Positions 22,711 to 35,369 are shown, counted from the stretch's first letter. The stretch is 64,000 nt of DNA from Pyrrhosoma nymphula (GCA_963573305.1 OY754329.1:18629200-18693199); one strand, 5' to 3'. Notes: generated by a model from the letters alone, not told the origin. Numbers and translations are program-made.

Positions 22711-23367
22711 GTACTGGGCGGTATTCCAATATATTTGTTCCAATATCAATATTTTTAAATATTGGGATTCCAAATTAACAATTTTTGAACGACCAATACC
22801 AATATCCTGTAGGTATTGGATATTGGTGGTCGGAAAAAACAATATTTGTAATTGGAATATTGTATATTGAAGAACCAATATTTCTAATTGGAATATTGAA
22901 CATTGGATTACCAATGTTAAGAATTCAAGCATTGAATATTGGAACCCGGCGAGGAGGGTGATCGGAGAGCGTCCTAATCTTTGAAAACAGACGGCGCTCG
23001 GGGCACTCAGTGCAGCACTTCCTTGTCCACTATTACCCATGGCAATAACTGGGGAAAAGAAGCTTTTCTTGTTTTATCGAAAGACTTTTACATAGTTAAC
23101 ACAGGCAGCATTTGCAAATCATTGTGTGCAAAATAATTTTACCTGTTAATATTGCTGTTCAATATTTTCCAATATACCAATATTTCATTTTTTCACTATT
23201 TCCAACATTACAATATTTCCAATATTCCAATATACCATATATTTTATCCTATCCTATATATTTTCCTAAATTCAATATTCCAATACAAGTTATTGATATT
23301 GGTCCATTTTCAATGTTTTAAGATAATTGAATATTGACATTGGGATTCAAATACCGCCCAGCCCTAG
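22711..23367. mobile_element. hAT-like MITE, AT-rich, second copy
   Basis: Left tip ACTGGGCGGTATTCCAATA, right tip TTCAAATACCGCCCAG. These form inverted repeats of the CAGxxCTGGGCGG type seen in hAT elements. The interior is built from CCAATATT words that make it largely self-complementary. No transposase. Confidence 0.6.
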
Positions 23368-24252
23368 TCAGTGGTATCTGGCGTGACTTTTGTGGAATTG
23401 CTTTGTTATGACAAAAGTGCAATCTCTCGGTTTTATCCATTTGAATTAATTTACGTATGATAGGGTAGATGGATGCACGGTTCTCTTTTGTTGGGCTCGG
23501 CCAGTGGCCAGCGAACGACGGAAATAGGCGTGATCGGGCGCGTCCGAGGTCCGCATTAACGTCGTCACACACATAATGGAAAAATATTGTATCAACGTTA
23601 TGTATGCGCCAGCCATAGGCACCTACACCCTATCCACACCGGAATATAAGACGTTTCACGTCGCAATGCAACTCTTAAGGATTTTTCTAAGACCGATCCT
23701 CTCGATTAGTGCACATGAATCTTCCAATATGGCCCGTTTGTTCTGGAAGAATGTAATGTAAAGTCGATCATCAAATTCTTACACGCGAGTGTAATACCAA
23801 TTCAAATAAATGAATATCATCAAAAGCCATAGACTATGGTACCTCTCGTAACTATGGAGGTTGAAGTGGAAGGAAAAAGGCGTTAAGGGATTTACGGGGG
23901 TCAGCCCGCGTCAGGGATAAACTTAACTCGAAATAAAAACAAAACAAAGCACTCGATAACTGTATGCAATCACGCTACCTGCTGGTGTTTCTCGAACGAG
24001 GAGTTTTTGTCTCCTCGTCAGAGAACAACAACGAGGTGGCAAAAACTTCACCTCGAGAAAAAATAGCAGGTAGTGTTGAGTGCATAGATAATACAGTTGT
24101 TGATTTTGAATGATTTGCTTTTGTTTTTGCTTCGCGTTGAGTTGCTCCATGTAGTTGTAGGCAAACGGGAGAATGACGTTGGAGCTCCACAGGCCTGCTG
24201 ACCCAGGGAGAACAACTTGTTCCAATAAAACCCTCAGAAATCAACAATGGAG
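23368..24252. other. Anonymous DNA
   Basis: No gene recognised. Minus-strand frames at 23923-24247 overlap one another and lack a known domain. Confidence 0.35.
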
Positions 24253-24811
24253 CAGGTGGTTTGAGCGAGATAGTTCCCTAGTCATTATAGAAACCATATT
24301 AAAATTTAATTTTTTTATTTCAGCGTCTGTAAGAAGTATGAAATAAATATTGTGATATTAATGGCGCAAATATATAGTGATATGACCAAAATATCAGTAA
24401 TTGAATAAATAAATCTACATAAGTCTCTAACTTGACTCATTTCTTCCCGCCGTACCGCTGATAACCCTTCAAAACAGCAGGTTTTTTTTGCGATTCTGCA
24501 AAAAATACTGTGGGGAGTAATAGATTGTTTTTTATAAATAGTTGAGAAAACATGCAATCTACACACGGTTAGTTTAAAGACAAAATCTAGGTGCTAATAG
24601 TTCCTAATTTGTTTAATATTCTCCCTTTAGAGCGCATAGCCGTAATTTATCCCATGTTAAACAGCTTATATTTTTAGGCAAATTGCTCGAAAAGCAGTTC
24701 GGCAAGGGGTTGATATTTTGATATAACTGGAAAGATGAGAGTTGTTTCTTTAAAATGAAGTCAAATTCATCAAATTCTAGGTGGAGTGATTTTTCGCTCA
24801 AACTACCTTAA
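24253..24811. mobile_element. TTAA-flanked MITE, copy 2
   Basis: Matches copies at 2900-4609 and 44826-45389. Left end AGGTGGTTTGAGCGAG (TTAA lost), right end CGCTCAAACTACCTTAA. No convincing coding content. Confidence 0.7.
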
Positions 24812-24817
24812 CTGATT

Positions 24818-24885
24818 AAAATACTCGGCGCGAAATCGAGGGATCCGAGTTCAAAATCCGGTCAAGGCGTATGGTTTTTCCTACG
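24818..24885 (+). repeat. Possible tRNA-like SINE head
   Basis: GAGTTCAAAATCCGG resembles a B box, with CTCGGCGCGAAATCGAGG upstream. The A box is poor. It directly follows the MITE. Confidence 0.35.
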
Positions 24886-25520
24886 TGGAATACTGTCGCA
24901 GGGGTCTCCAGTTCGTGTAGGTGAGTTGGAAAACAACCGGGAACGGCGATGCAAATATCTCTTTGCAGACTGTTAGCCATGCCGTACGTAGTCGTACGGA
25001 ATGCCTTATGTTTGACTAACACGGACAACGAAATACGAAATAATGATTGATGCACTCCAGACCGAGTTGTAAATTCGTAATGAACCGTATAGTTCTGTAT
25101 TCTCCTTTGCAATTCTATCTCATATATTAGGGGTTTGGATTTTAAGATGAAATATTTGTATTTTTTCTTTTTCCGGTATTTTTATGGCAGTATGTTCCTC
25201 ATCAGTTTCCATCAATCATACTGCTCTACTTTTTCACCTGTCTCAACCCAAAGCGATCGGGGAAAGTCAGAAATTATAAGATAATCGTGTTAATTGGGTC
25301 ATTTCGTAATTTTTGACAATTTTGGAGGAGCGAGGAATCGCGGAAAAGGGGAAGAGTGAATGAGGGAATTTTTTTCGGAGGTATTAAATTGGTTCCGGAC
25401 TATTGCCCTCTTCCGGATCTAAGGGGAATCGTCGATCGCTAAAAACGGGCTTCACTTCGTGAGCCAAGACGCCATATTTTCTTTAATCCTTGGAAAGCTC
25501 TCTTCTTTAATCCGTGAATG
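24886..25520. other. Anonymous DNA
   Basis: No gene or repeat boundary recognised. Confidence 0.35.
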
Positions 25521-26065
25521 TCAAGCGTATTGTGGGAAGATTTTCAGATGAAAAAGTAAAAGAGTGGTGCTATTTCGCACTCGTCCGGCCACACCTTGAA
25601 TATGCAGCGAGCATATGGGATCCGGTGCAGAAAGACTTAATTCGGGAACTTAATAAAATACAAAGGAAAGCTGCACGATTCGTCAAAAACTGCTACGGGC
25701 GTACAGACAGCGTTACACAGATTTTAAACGAATTAGGCTGGGAGCCACTAGAGACTCGGAGGCTGCGCGCTAGACTTAGATTGGTTGAGCAATTGAGAAT
25801 AGATATCTTTAAGAGCGACACGGAGAACATCATATTAGAACCCCACTATATTTCCAGGTCCGACAGAAACGATAAATTAAGAGAGATATTTTGCCGAACG
25901 GATAGGTATGGGATTTCGTTTTTCCCCCGAAAAATAAGGGACTTCAATAAATGCAAGGCGTAATTTCATTAGAGCGTTTCCTTTTTATATGAAAACGGCT
26001 GGTGTCCTAAAACCCCCCGCCACACACCTATTGAGGCGGCTTGCGGGGTAGTATGTAGATGTAGT
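25521..26065 (+). pseudogene. 5'-truncated LINE (family 1), copy C
   Basis: An unbroken frame to the stop at 25963 encodes the C-terminal ~145 residues of the family 1 polyprotein: VKRIVGRFSDEKVKE, LVRPHLEYAASIWDP, GRTDSVTQILNELGWEP and FCRTDRYGISFFPR. The reverse transcriptase catalytic core lies upstream in the family and is missing here. The 3' untranslated region ends GTATGTAGATGTAG. The open frame suggests a younger insertion than copy A. The truncation point is almost the same as in copy D. Confidence 0.85.
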
Positions 26066-27364
26066 AGCAGATGAATGTTTCCATCGAACAAGGGGAAATT
26101 AAAGGCTTGATCGTGGCCGAGTTTAGCACATTGACTTTTGCTGTTCAATGGACCGTTCCTACAAGTCCCGAAAAGAATCCCTACAGTGTAAGATGCACCA
26201 CTTTCGCGGTAGATGTAACTCCTTTTCTCCAAGCTTAGCTTTCTTTGGTTCACGAGGTGCATTCCCACATGCATAGCCATGCGGACGATTCATATTTTTT
26301 GGAAAAAAAACACGAAATAACTCAAGATAATCGCCGCAAGCTTAGGTGAAGACGACCTTAGATGCTACACCAATGGTAAGGGATTAATCTGCGACTATAA
26401 TATGGTAAAATGCCTGGCTTTGACTTTATTCCTCAAAAATTTAATTGAGATTGCCAATAGAAATCATAAATTGTTTAATAATATGTAAAGTGCTGTTGAT
26501 ATATTTATATAAATTGATGTCCCACAGAACACCCGAGCGTTATCGGCAAACTTACAACGGTTACAGGCAGGGGCCTAATTATTAAATTAAATTTTACCTG
26601 TCCTCTTTTTAACTATCACAAAATGAAATTTAGCTTTTGAGTGATTGAGAGCTATGCGATGGAATCTATAAAATAGGGTTATGCTAAAAGAGCTTTGCTA
26701 AAATTTTGCATAACTTTACCCTTAGATCGTAAATGCAGAATGTAGGATTTTGCAAGCTCCGAAGCGTCGTAACAGTGTAAACACGGATAGTTTGTCTCGG
26801 ACGACCTTTCATCCCTCGACCTGAATACTTCGTTATCAATAATCCTTGAAACCACTTTCTCTTTAATGGTACAAACATGCGAGCTTCCCGCAGTGACTAC
26901 TGACCTTTTGATTTAATATTTATGGGACGTAGTTGGCGTTAGACTTTACGGTTGCGGCAAAACGCAAAGTGGTAAGTCTAATTTAAAAAAACGTGCATGT
27001 ACGGTATAGTGTTTATCATTGTTTACATTGTTGTTTCGGATGAGATAATGCGAGGCTATAAATAGTAAAGGAGATCGCTGGAATCTGGTGTAATTATATC
27101 CAAGCCTTACGCAGAATATCCTCTCGGAAATAAATTACGAGGCCGTGACACTAGCTTAGTTTAGTCCTCCCTTTTCCCAGTCTGTGAATCCGATCGACCT
27201 GTAATGATGGGAAAGTCTAATAAGTCCCAGAATCAGAATATTTTACTATGAAAACATCGATTTTATGCCATTTTCCCCATGCGAGAATTTGAAAATTAAT
27301 TATGGAGTTAATTTCAACCTATATTCTGAGTCAAAGAAATGGATGCTTTTCAAACGACCGCTTT
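26066..27364. other. Anonymous DNA
   Basis: No gene recognised. Short frames at 25969-26280 and 26684-26878 on the minus strand have no known motif. Confidence 0.35.
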
Positions 27365-27869
27365 CGCGCCAAAATACGACATAATACGGTAGATCAGATC
27401 ATGAGAATACAATTAGGGAACTTAACTGCAGAACGGACAGATTTAAAATGCCATTTTTCCCGAGACGGATAAGGGACCATAACAGCTTCCAATGAGACTT
27501 TTAACTGGGTTTGTCGTTAGGTAATGAGATCTTAGTAGTATTAGTGCTCCCTAATACTTGTATTCTTATCTGCTACCTAGTAGTAAGAGCACGCCGTGGA
27601 TGTTCTCAGCATAACTCTTGAGCCTCTGTCCATTTGTGTAGTTGCAAAATACATATATACTAAAGGTCCCTCTCCATTGTGAGCATATCTGTAGTGTAGT
27701 GCATGCTTTTGAGGCATCGCCTCCTGACGAGCATTAGTGATTTATTTTTAATGCATAATTAGTCGTAGTTACACTAAATTTAGGGTATAGTGTAATGCAT
27801 GTTGGTGACTACTCACCCCCTGCCACAAACCCTTGAGGTGCCTTGAAGGGTATTATGTAGATGTAGATG
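27365..27869 (+). pseudogene. LINE 3' end (family 2), copy H
   Basis: The 5' part encodes YGRSDHENTIRELNCRTDRF and MPFFPRRIRDHN, the C-terminus of family 2. The 3' untranslated region that follows matches copies at 48117 and 63350 and ends TATGTAGATGTAGATG. Confidence 0.8.
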
Positions 27870-29473
27870 AAAGTGGGTCTTCCCCGGATGTGTCGTCACC
27901 TGCCGCATCCGGTTTTAGGTTATAGCGCAGCTTATTCACTAACATTCAGTACTCTCTCATACTCACGCCAAAATAAAGTGCGACAAAGGATCTTAGTAAG
28001 CATATCTATCTTAATTACCATAAGTTGGGAATGGAAGGATAATTGAATACTTTGGAACGATAAATTAACGTGTTTCTGCGTAGAATTGAGTACGATAAAT
28101 GATAGGAACTATCGGAACCATTATGTATGGTTCAGTAGGAGTATTAGAGCTTGTTATTTTTCAAACGAGACCTACAAAAACTTTAGGGGTGGTAATTGCA
28201 ACTACGGACTTCTGAAAGCAGCATATCATCAAGAAAGAAGTGAACAGGATAGCATTTTAGATGTTTATGGCAGAGTGGCACCTAATCACTGAGAAAGCCA
28301 TGCTGTAAAAGCCACTATTTAAGGTGTCATTCATCATTCCGATTTCGAAAAGTTCATTCCATAAAAAAAGTGTTGTATTTTTTTTCCGTAGCTGCGTTGG
28401 CTAAGGAGTCAATACATTTTTTTTACTAGCTTTCATAGTTGCATTTACAGATATGAACGAGAGAATTCCGTATTTCACCATAAATAGAATGAGAATAATG
28501 ATTAATCGGAACTAAAGCGTATTGTCTGATTATGAATTAATGCGTCTAAGTTTTAGCATTTTCCTCTTACGAAATCGTTCCTATAATTACAGTTGAGCCA
28601 ATTTCCTGTAGACATGAGGTACAGCAAGAAAGCACCACAATTCTACTTAAATTATTGTTGATTGAAGAAATTACAATGAAGACCTCATACTAGAAAAATA
28701 AAGAGGAAATATTAAGATTAATTAGTACTACAGTGAAAATAGGTTAACTAATGACAAAATTAAATTAAATTAAAAAATACTAATGTACAATGTTAAATAG
28801 ATAAAGTAAGTTTGGAAAAGATGAAAAACCTCTTCACCCGGCGATCGGAAGAGTCTGTTCATATTTTTACGCAATACTTTTAAACAAAGTTTTTCAGCTG
28901 ATTTTGTTTTATTCCATTCGCAAGACATTTAATTGTTAACAATGCAAATAAGCGCGTCGCTGACTCGAAATATAACTAAAGTAATAGTTGAAACTACTTT
29001 TTACGTCATGGCGATCTTGACCTGGACTGCGGTTTGACGTATTTTTATTAATCGATACAGCAGGGCTTATTAATTAATGCTTTTCCTTGCGACACATAAT
29101 GATTCATTAATATTGTCCGGTCTAAGAGTGAATATTACTCGCCAAATTCAAGATTCTCCAACAGTTTTTAACTGTACGACACCTACGCTCTCCTAGCGAC
29201 TCTATAGCGACTCATTTGCCTAAATCTAATCGTATAAATCGAATAATCGAAATAAACCGAAAGGACCTCTGCTGTGGAGTAAATGAGAAGAGAGGCTCCT
29301 GGGAGGAGTACCACGATAGTACTCTATTAACTGAATACAACGAACATGCCTTGGTGAAAGCATGAAATGTTGCAGATTACGTATAAAAATCAGGGATGTG
29401 ACCCGAAAAGGCACTTTACGTTTCATGCCGTACCTGGGAGGCACCCGAACTGGAGTCCGAGTCTAGGCGTTGA
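27870..29473. other. Anonymous AT-rich DNA
   Basis: No gene or transposon end recognised. Confidence 0.4.
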
Positions 29474-29874
29474 AAGAGACCCAACCCTTCACCATGGCAC
29501 CAACTGACCTGTCACACTATAGTTTATAACTTCTAAAAGTTCAACATAAGTCGCACAATTATGTTCTTCTTTGTGTTGCAGTAGTCACGCTGATGAAAAT
29601 GTTTTTTTCATCGCAGTCATGCGATAGATATTAACCATTTTACGTGCTTTAGTAATTTAATGTACATTAAACTGGCTTGGTTTACCAATGCACGTAAAAT
29701 GCTTAATAATTATCGTACTAATGCGTTTAAAAAACTATTTTCATCAGCGTGACTAGTGCAACACAAAGACGAACATAGCTTTGTGATTTATGTTTAACTT
29801 TAAGAAGTTATAAACTATAGTGTGAATGGTCAGTTGGTGCCGTAAACCACCCGCGGTGAAGGGTTGGATCTCTT
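29474..29874. repeat. Foldback element of about 400 bp
   Basis: Ends AAGAGACCCAACCCTTCACC and its inverted partner GGTGAAGGGTTGGATCTCTT. Matching continues inward through the TCACACTATAGTTTATAACTT and CACGCTGATGAAAAT segments to about the centre (29670). It lacks the CTGANGA...GAAAC unit, so it is a different, MITE-like foldback. Confidence 0.7.
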
Positions 29875-29999
29875 AAAAAAAACCATCATTGGCCATGAAA
29901 GAAGAGATTTGATAAATACTTGTTCGTGCGAGGAGGCTGAAAATTAAAGTGATACCGAAAAAAAAATTTTTCTCCTCAGTACGGAAAAGACACCCTCAC

Positions 30000-30072
30000 C
30001 GGGACTCGAACCAGTGACCTTCAAGTTGTTGGTTCAGCAACAATTCCCACTGGCCATGCTCGTTAATGTTTT
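30000..30072 (-). repeat. tRNA-derived SINE head
   Basis: On the minus strand: TGGCCAGTGGGAA (A box-like) and TGGTTCGAGTCCC (B box). Acceptor arms do not pair well, so not a functional tRNA. Confidence 0.6.
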
Positions 30073-30173
30073 AGTAAACATTCCGTGAATAAGATGAGAA
30101 AATTAATTAAAAATGGCAGCAGCCCATTCAACCGCGCGTTCGACCTTTTTTCTTTTTTTTAAGATACTTACCG

Positions 30174-30736
30174 GTAAGATGGTTCCACCGTAAAGTGACT
30201 TAAATGTCATTTTATTCATATTCTGTCTAATTGTAGAAAAAATTGTCCTCTGTCTGATACGAACAACAAAATAATACCTTTCCACGCTATTTTATGCTAT
30301 AATTGAACTTGAAATTGCATGGTGTTCAATGGGGGAATGAGAGAAACACGGCGAAAAATAGTATTTTTCCATAAAATACAAATGCCATTTTCGTGGAAAA
30401 CTATCTCTAAGAAGGAAATGATCCAGAGAAATTAAATAAAAATAAAATATAGGCATCTTACCACCTTATTTTTCTAGTTATTGAAGAATTAATGCCGTAA
30501 TTGAAGTCAAAATGTGGTAATTCGTAGGAAATGGCGCTGCAGTCGGCTCCTATGGCTGGAAAAAGTGCTCATTTAAAATACATTCGTGGAATAATCTGCA
30601 TATTTTGTACCTTACTTTTGGGTTTCTATAGGTAACGCATTGCATCAGTGAAAGCAGGATTTTTTTTGACAAAATATAAAAAATGTGGAATTTAATATTT
30701 GTTTTGACTCACACAGTCGCGGCGGAACCTCCTTAA
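30174..30736. mobile_element. MITE of the second family, copy 2
   Basis: Same element as 19457-20018. Left tip GTAAGATGGTTCCACCG is mutated, right tip CGGCGGAACCTCCTTAA retains TTAA. Confidence 0.7.
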
Positions 30737-31950
30737 GTTAGACAGGGTCTTGATTCCTTCATATGCAAATTTTGCTCTAGACGCTCTAACCGCGCGGCCA
30801 GGCTGCTGCCGACAATAAATGCGGATTTTTAAGGATTTATTTTGCATTACAGCTTGTTCACCTTTTAGCAGGCAAAATATATTAGCACTATTTAGCATCA
30901 AGTAGGTAATGGTCAATGCTATAATCTTGTGGTTGAACAGAAGGAGGATAATAACGCTTATTATTTCCAAATTGTAATTCACATGACTGAAAAAATGTTG
31001 GATTCAGTCATGACGGCATAGTTATTTTTGTTGGAGTTAGAGAATATTTTCATTGAAATAAAAACAGTTATGCTGTAATGGATCAATTTTCTTAAATATA
31101 TAATTTTAAAGAATGGTATTTTTAATGCTAATTTTTATTTTCCTGGCGATTTCCATCCAATCGGTTCTTGGTTGCCAAGGAGAGCGACATTGTTGCATTC
31201 GCTAATTGCAGTAATATCTTTAACTGTGCAGTAGCTGAGATATTCCAAAGCAATCCGGGTGACATTTTACCGTGACATGTTAACCACGTTCGGAATTAAT
31301 GTTATTGCTTGTAGGTACACAATTATGTTTTCACAGAAATTCTACATTTAACCTCTCCGTTCTTACGTGCAACTATAATTAATCATTTCACATGCGAGTG
31401 TCACTGCTACTGAAATAGTGTCGCTTCAAACTGAAGTGAAACTGAACATTTACTTTCATTTTAGTCCTCATAGCTCATGAAAACCAAGAGGGAAATTAAA
31501 AAAAAATTACTTGAATTTAGTGTTTTAAATTTACACTAAATCTCGCCAAATGCCGAGATTTTGAAAGTATAGTGCACGCTTAACGTGAAAATGAGGATAT
31601 GCCACAATTTTTAATTCGATTTTTTCACGTATTGCAGAAGTGCTGTTTATTTAATAAAGGTGTGGGAATATTTCGGATCCCACCGCTCTTAGATTACTCA
31701 CTTCAACGTATCTGGCACAACGGTTTTACGACTCCAGATTGAAATCATGAATTCATCTTTTAAACGCTTGCTTTTCTGAGACGCATCAATCTCCTGCTCT
31801 TCCTCATTCACATATATAGAGAGAAAGTATTTAATTACATCTAATTTATTTATTTCCACATCCCCGAAAACAACGGCCTTTTACGTCGGCTGTTTTAGCA
31901 TGTAACAATGGACGAACACAAATACCCATGTCCTAAGTGGTGAAAAATCC
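30737..31950. other. Anonymous AT-rich DNA
   Basis: No gene recognised. Contains a small hairpin at 31514-31541 (ATTTAGTGT and its complement). Confidence 0.35.
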
Positions 31951-32025
31951 ACTCAGGCGGGACTCGGAACCCTCGACCCTCAGTTCAGCTGGCGAGGACC
32001 TTACCCCGTCGCCACCGGGGCCGAA
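31951..32025 (-). repeat. tRNA-derived SINE head
   Basis: On the minus strand: GGTGGCGACGGGGTAAGG (A box region) and GGGTTCCGAGTCCCGCC (B box with one insertion). The segment TGAAAAATCC...GGCGGGA outside the B box also occurs at 36724, so the two are one SINE family. Confidence 0.65.
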
Positions 32026-32148
32026 GATTAATTGCTAATTCATCTGCGCGTTCCGCCGTATTCCGGAACAAAAACAAATAAGCGCGAACATAAATACAGG
32101 GTCCGACTCCAAATTAAATATACCCTCCATTCAACTATGTATGCAGGT

Positions 32149-34070
32149 AGGGTTGCCGTACGTCCGGATTCCCGAGGACATGTCCTCTTTTTTTAGGTTA
32201 AAAAAACTGTGCGGGCGGCTTCTACATCTACATCTACATATTACCCCGCAAGCCGCCTCAATAGGCGTGTGGTGGGGGGTGTTAGGACACCAGCCGTTTA
32301 CATATAAAAATGAAACGCTCTTATTAAATTACGCCTAGCATTTATTAAAGTCCCTTATTGTTCGGGGGAAAAACGAATTCCCATACCTATCCGTTCGGCA
32401 AAATATATCTCTTAATTTATCGTTTCTGTCGGACCTGGAAATATAGTGGGGTTCTAATATGATGTTCTCCGTGTCGCTCTGAAAGATATCTATTCTCAAT
32501 TGTTCAAGCAATCTAAGCCTAGCGCGCAGCCTCCGAGTCTCTAACGGTTCCCAGCCTAATTCGTTTAACATCTGTGTAACGCTATCAGTACGCCCGTAGC
32601 TGTTTTTGACGAATCGCGCAGCTTTCCTTTGTATTTTATTAAGTTCCCGGACTAAGTCTTTCTGCACCGGATCCCATATGCTCGCTGCATATTCAAGGTG
32701 TGGCCGGACGAGTGCGAAATAGCACCTCTCTTTTACTTTTTCATCCGAAAATCTTCCCACAATGCTTGTGGTAAAATGTGGGAAATGTCCTCTTTTTTTG
32801 GCAAGTAGAAGTAAAATTCGTATTTTTGCGAAAATGACTTGAAGAATTCAATCAGGAAAGTACAAATATTTCTAGTTTAATGCCTTTTTTATGCTAGTAA
32901 CGCAACGAAACAGTGAAAAACAGTGATACTTACTTGTTTAGATATCCTGGAGGATTTCCTCGTAAATCATGTAATACTTTCTGTCCCTTTTTTGAATAAT
33001 TTTATTGGTATGTATGCGCTAAATGCTATTTTAATTGATCCATGCCGGACTTAATGTCAGCTCTTTCTCCTTTTTTAAATTAAAAATCACCTACAAAATA
33101 AATACTACTGGACAAACTTAATATGCAGTTTATTATTTATAAATAAGCAGTATACCTTATGAGTATACGTTATTTACGCATTAACGAAAAATGCGAAAAA
33201 AATTACATTCTCTAAAAAACATGTTTTTATGATTGCTCTTTATGTTTTGTGGTATTTGGAAGCATTTAAAGTGGTTTTCTATTTTGCGAATTAATGCTAA
33301 ATAAGTATTTTAGAGCGAATACTTACTATTTAGCGAAATAGGCGTTAATTTATATTGAAAAAATTGGTATTTTCAATTTCGCAAACAAAAGTAAGAACAC
33401 AAATATAATTATGAACATCTTTTGTCTTTAGTAGTAACTGCAAGATTCATGTTGTTTAAATAAAGAAATATCTAGGCATAGCAGCTTGGATATATATTTT
33501 TCGTTTGCTCTTCAGATATCACTTTTTATCAACACATCCATTTACAAACTACATGAAAAACTTGCAAATACTCCATTCAAAACAGCGTAGGTACCATAAT
33601 TTTGACCGGAATCCTCTGTTTGTGACCTTTTCAATCCCAAAAAACTCAATCTTCCACACTTTGCTATTTATTTGCTAATTTTCTAATAATTAGTGCTATC
33701 AAATGCTAAATTTCAAATAATTAATGCTAAAAATACAAAAACTTAAAGCTAAAAAAAAACTTATCTCTACTTACATGGCATTCAAACATATGTGAAATAA
33801 GCGAAAACATATTTTCCTTCGTGTGTATTTCACTTTCCTTGTCTTAGGTGCACTTTGAGGAATCGCAATTTGAAAATTCTCGTCAGGATGGCTGGAAGAA
33901 GTTAAAGCTCAACGCAGTTTCGACATTGATGTTCATTGTTCCGAATTGTCCTAAGCCAGTAACTCCTTAGAGGAGACCTTCCACTCGATCGAAAAAAAGT
34001 CCTCCTTTTTTCTCCGTTTTTCGAGAAAAGTGCTCCTTTTGGGTGTCAGACATACCTATGGCAACCCTAT
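32149..34070. mobile_element. Decayed hAT-like element with a LINE nested inside
   Basis: Left tip AGGGTTGCCGTACGTCC and right tip GGCAACCCTAT are inverted. ATGCAGGTA lies directly outside both ends (32141-32149 and 34071-34079), matching the 8-base target duplication of hAT transposons. The interior is AT-rich with no recognisable transposase. A LINE copy lies at 32221-32767. Confidence 0.7.
32221..32767 (-). pseudogene. 5'-truncated LINE (family 1), copy D
   Basis: The minus-strand frame 32760-32335 is open for 141 codons and encodes GRFSDEKVKERCYFAL, VRPHLEYAASIWDP, ELGWEPLETRRLRARLRLL and the FCRTDRYGNSFFPRTIRDFNKC end. The 3' tail is the complement of CTACATCTACATCTACATA at 32221. The reverse transcriptase core is missing. 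It is inserted inside the hAT-like element, so it is younger than that element. Confidence 0.85.
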
Positions 34071-34163
34071 ATGCAGGTAACTGCAATATTATCTTTTGCT
34101 CCAATATTTAGTTTGAGTGAAACTGATGATATCAGGCCTGACCTCGTGGAAATTATGGATATC

Positions 34164-34362
34164 CATGATGAGAAAACCACCTTTGTTATTTCCACAAAAC
34201 TTTATTACGCTGGCACGACGCGCGTTTCACCACACTGTGGCATATTCATGTGCCTGAGTATGCCACAGCACGGCACATGAGTATGCCACAGTGTGGTGAA
34301 ACGCGCGTCGTGCCAGCGTAATAAAGTTTTGTGGAAATAACAAAGGTGGTTTTCTCATCATG
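34164..34362. repeat. Near-perfect foldback with hammerhead-like motif
   Basis: Two arms of 80 or more bases with a short loop at about 34263. The right arm reads GGCAC, ATGAGTA, TG, CCACA-G-TGTGG, T, GAA, ACGCGCGT, C, GTGCC. GGCAC and GTGCC can form a 5 bp helix I, the best outer helix in the window, but the CTGANGA box is altered. The tail has TTGTGGAAATAA. Confidence 0.75.
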
Positions 34363-34539
34363 AATTTAGTTTTGAGATTTGAACCTGATATTTCTAGAAT
34401 TATTTGGATGAGGATCAAAGTTATTCGATGGACAAATCGTTTTGACTTTCAAAAGGTCCTCTATGCGGTTACTCTCGAATCATTTGGGTCTATTCCATCC
34501 TCTGATTCGGGCATTGGTTTACCTCTCCCAAGTGCCCGA

Positions 34540-35060
34540 GAGGAAGCCGTGGATGTGCAATGCGTCATGTGTTCCTGGAAGAGGACGTCGACGAGACCGT
34601 CATCCCACGGCCGAAGATGACGGAGGGGAAGTAGGTGAGGAGGTAGGGGAAGTATTCGGCTGCGCGACGTTTATTCGCACAGTGGCGATAATGCGCTGCG
34701 CGATTGTTTTATTTTTTCCCTCTTCTCTCCCTCGCGACACCCCTACGGCTAGATATGATTCACGCTGGATGTGATGGCGTCACCTTCACGTAACGGACCA
34801 ACGACGTCATCCCTTTTGGGAGGAAGAAAGGAAAGAGAGATGATGCTCTTTGCTTTCGATCTCCATCCTCCTGTCTCTCCCACTGTCCGTATCGTCACTT
34901 CCCGCCAGTGCGAACACATTCGCGGAATATCTTTTCGTCTTCTCTCTCCAATGTCATGGTCGTTCGGAGACCGTCCGTGTGGGGGGGCTGGGGAGGGGGC
35001 ACGTGTCGCGCTCCTCGCCGTTAATGACGTGACCGTGACGTTTCGGTGACGTTACGTCGT
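34540..35060. other. CpG-rich region, possible regulatory or exonic DNA
   Basis: About 500 bases richer in G, C and CpG than the surroundings, with overlapping open frames on the plus strand (34442-34774, 34771-35049) and CTCTCTCC-rich pyrimidine tracts. No domain recognised, no clear splice structure. It could be a promoter or 5' exon of a host gene. Confidence 0.3.
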
Positions 35061-35369
35061 CGTTCCATTTCGGTGACACGGATTCCCGGAACTGATTGTG
35101 ATGGGAGTAGAGGCGTCCAATTGAGTGCTTGTGGACTTGACTGTCGGCGTGATGAAGTCATCGCTGTTATTGTTGCGGTCGAGTATGCAATCAGTATAAT
35201 GAAGGTGTTATTAAGGACAGGAAGAGTTACAGAGTGATTGGAAGTGTTTGAAGGGCCAGTTGTGCATTGAATGGCATTGCTTCTGGACATTCAGGCTCGG
35301 AATTGATTCCTATTTGGTCATCGAATTTCCAGCGGTAGCTTGGGAAGGGTGATTCTAATATTGACGATA

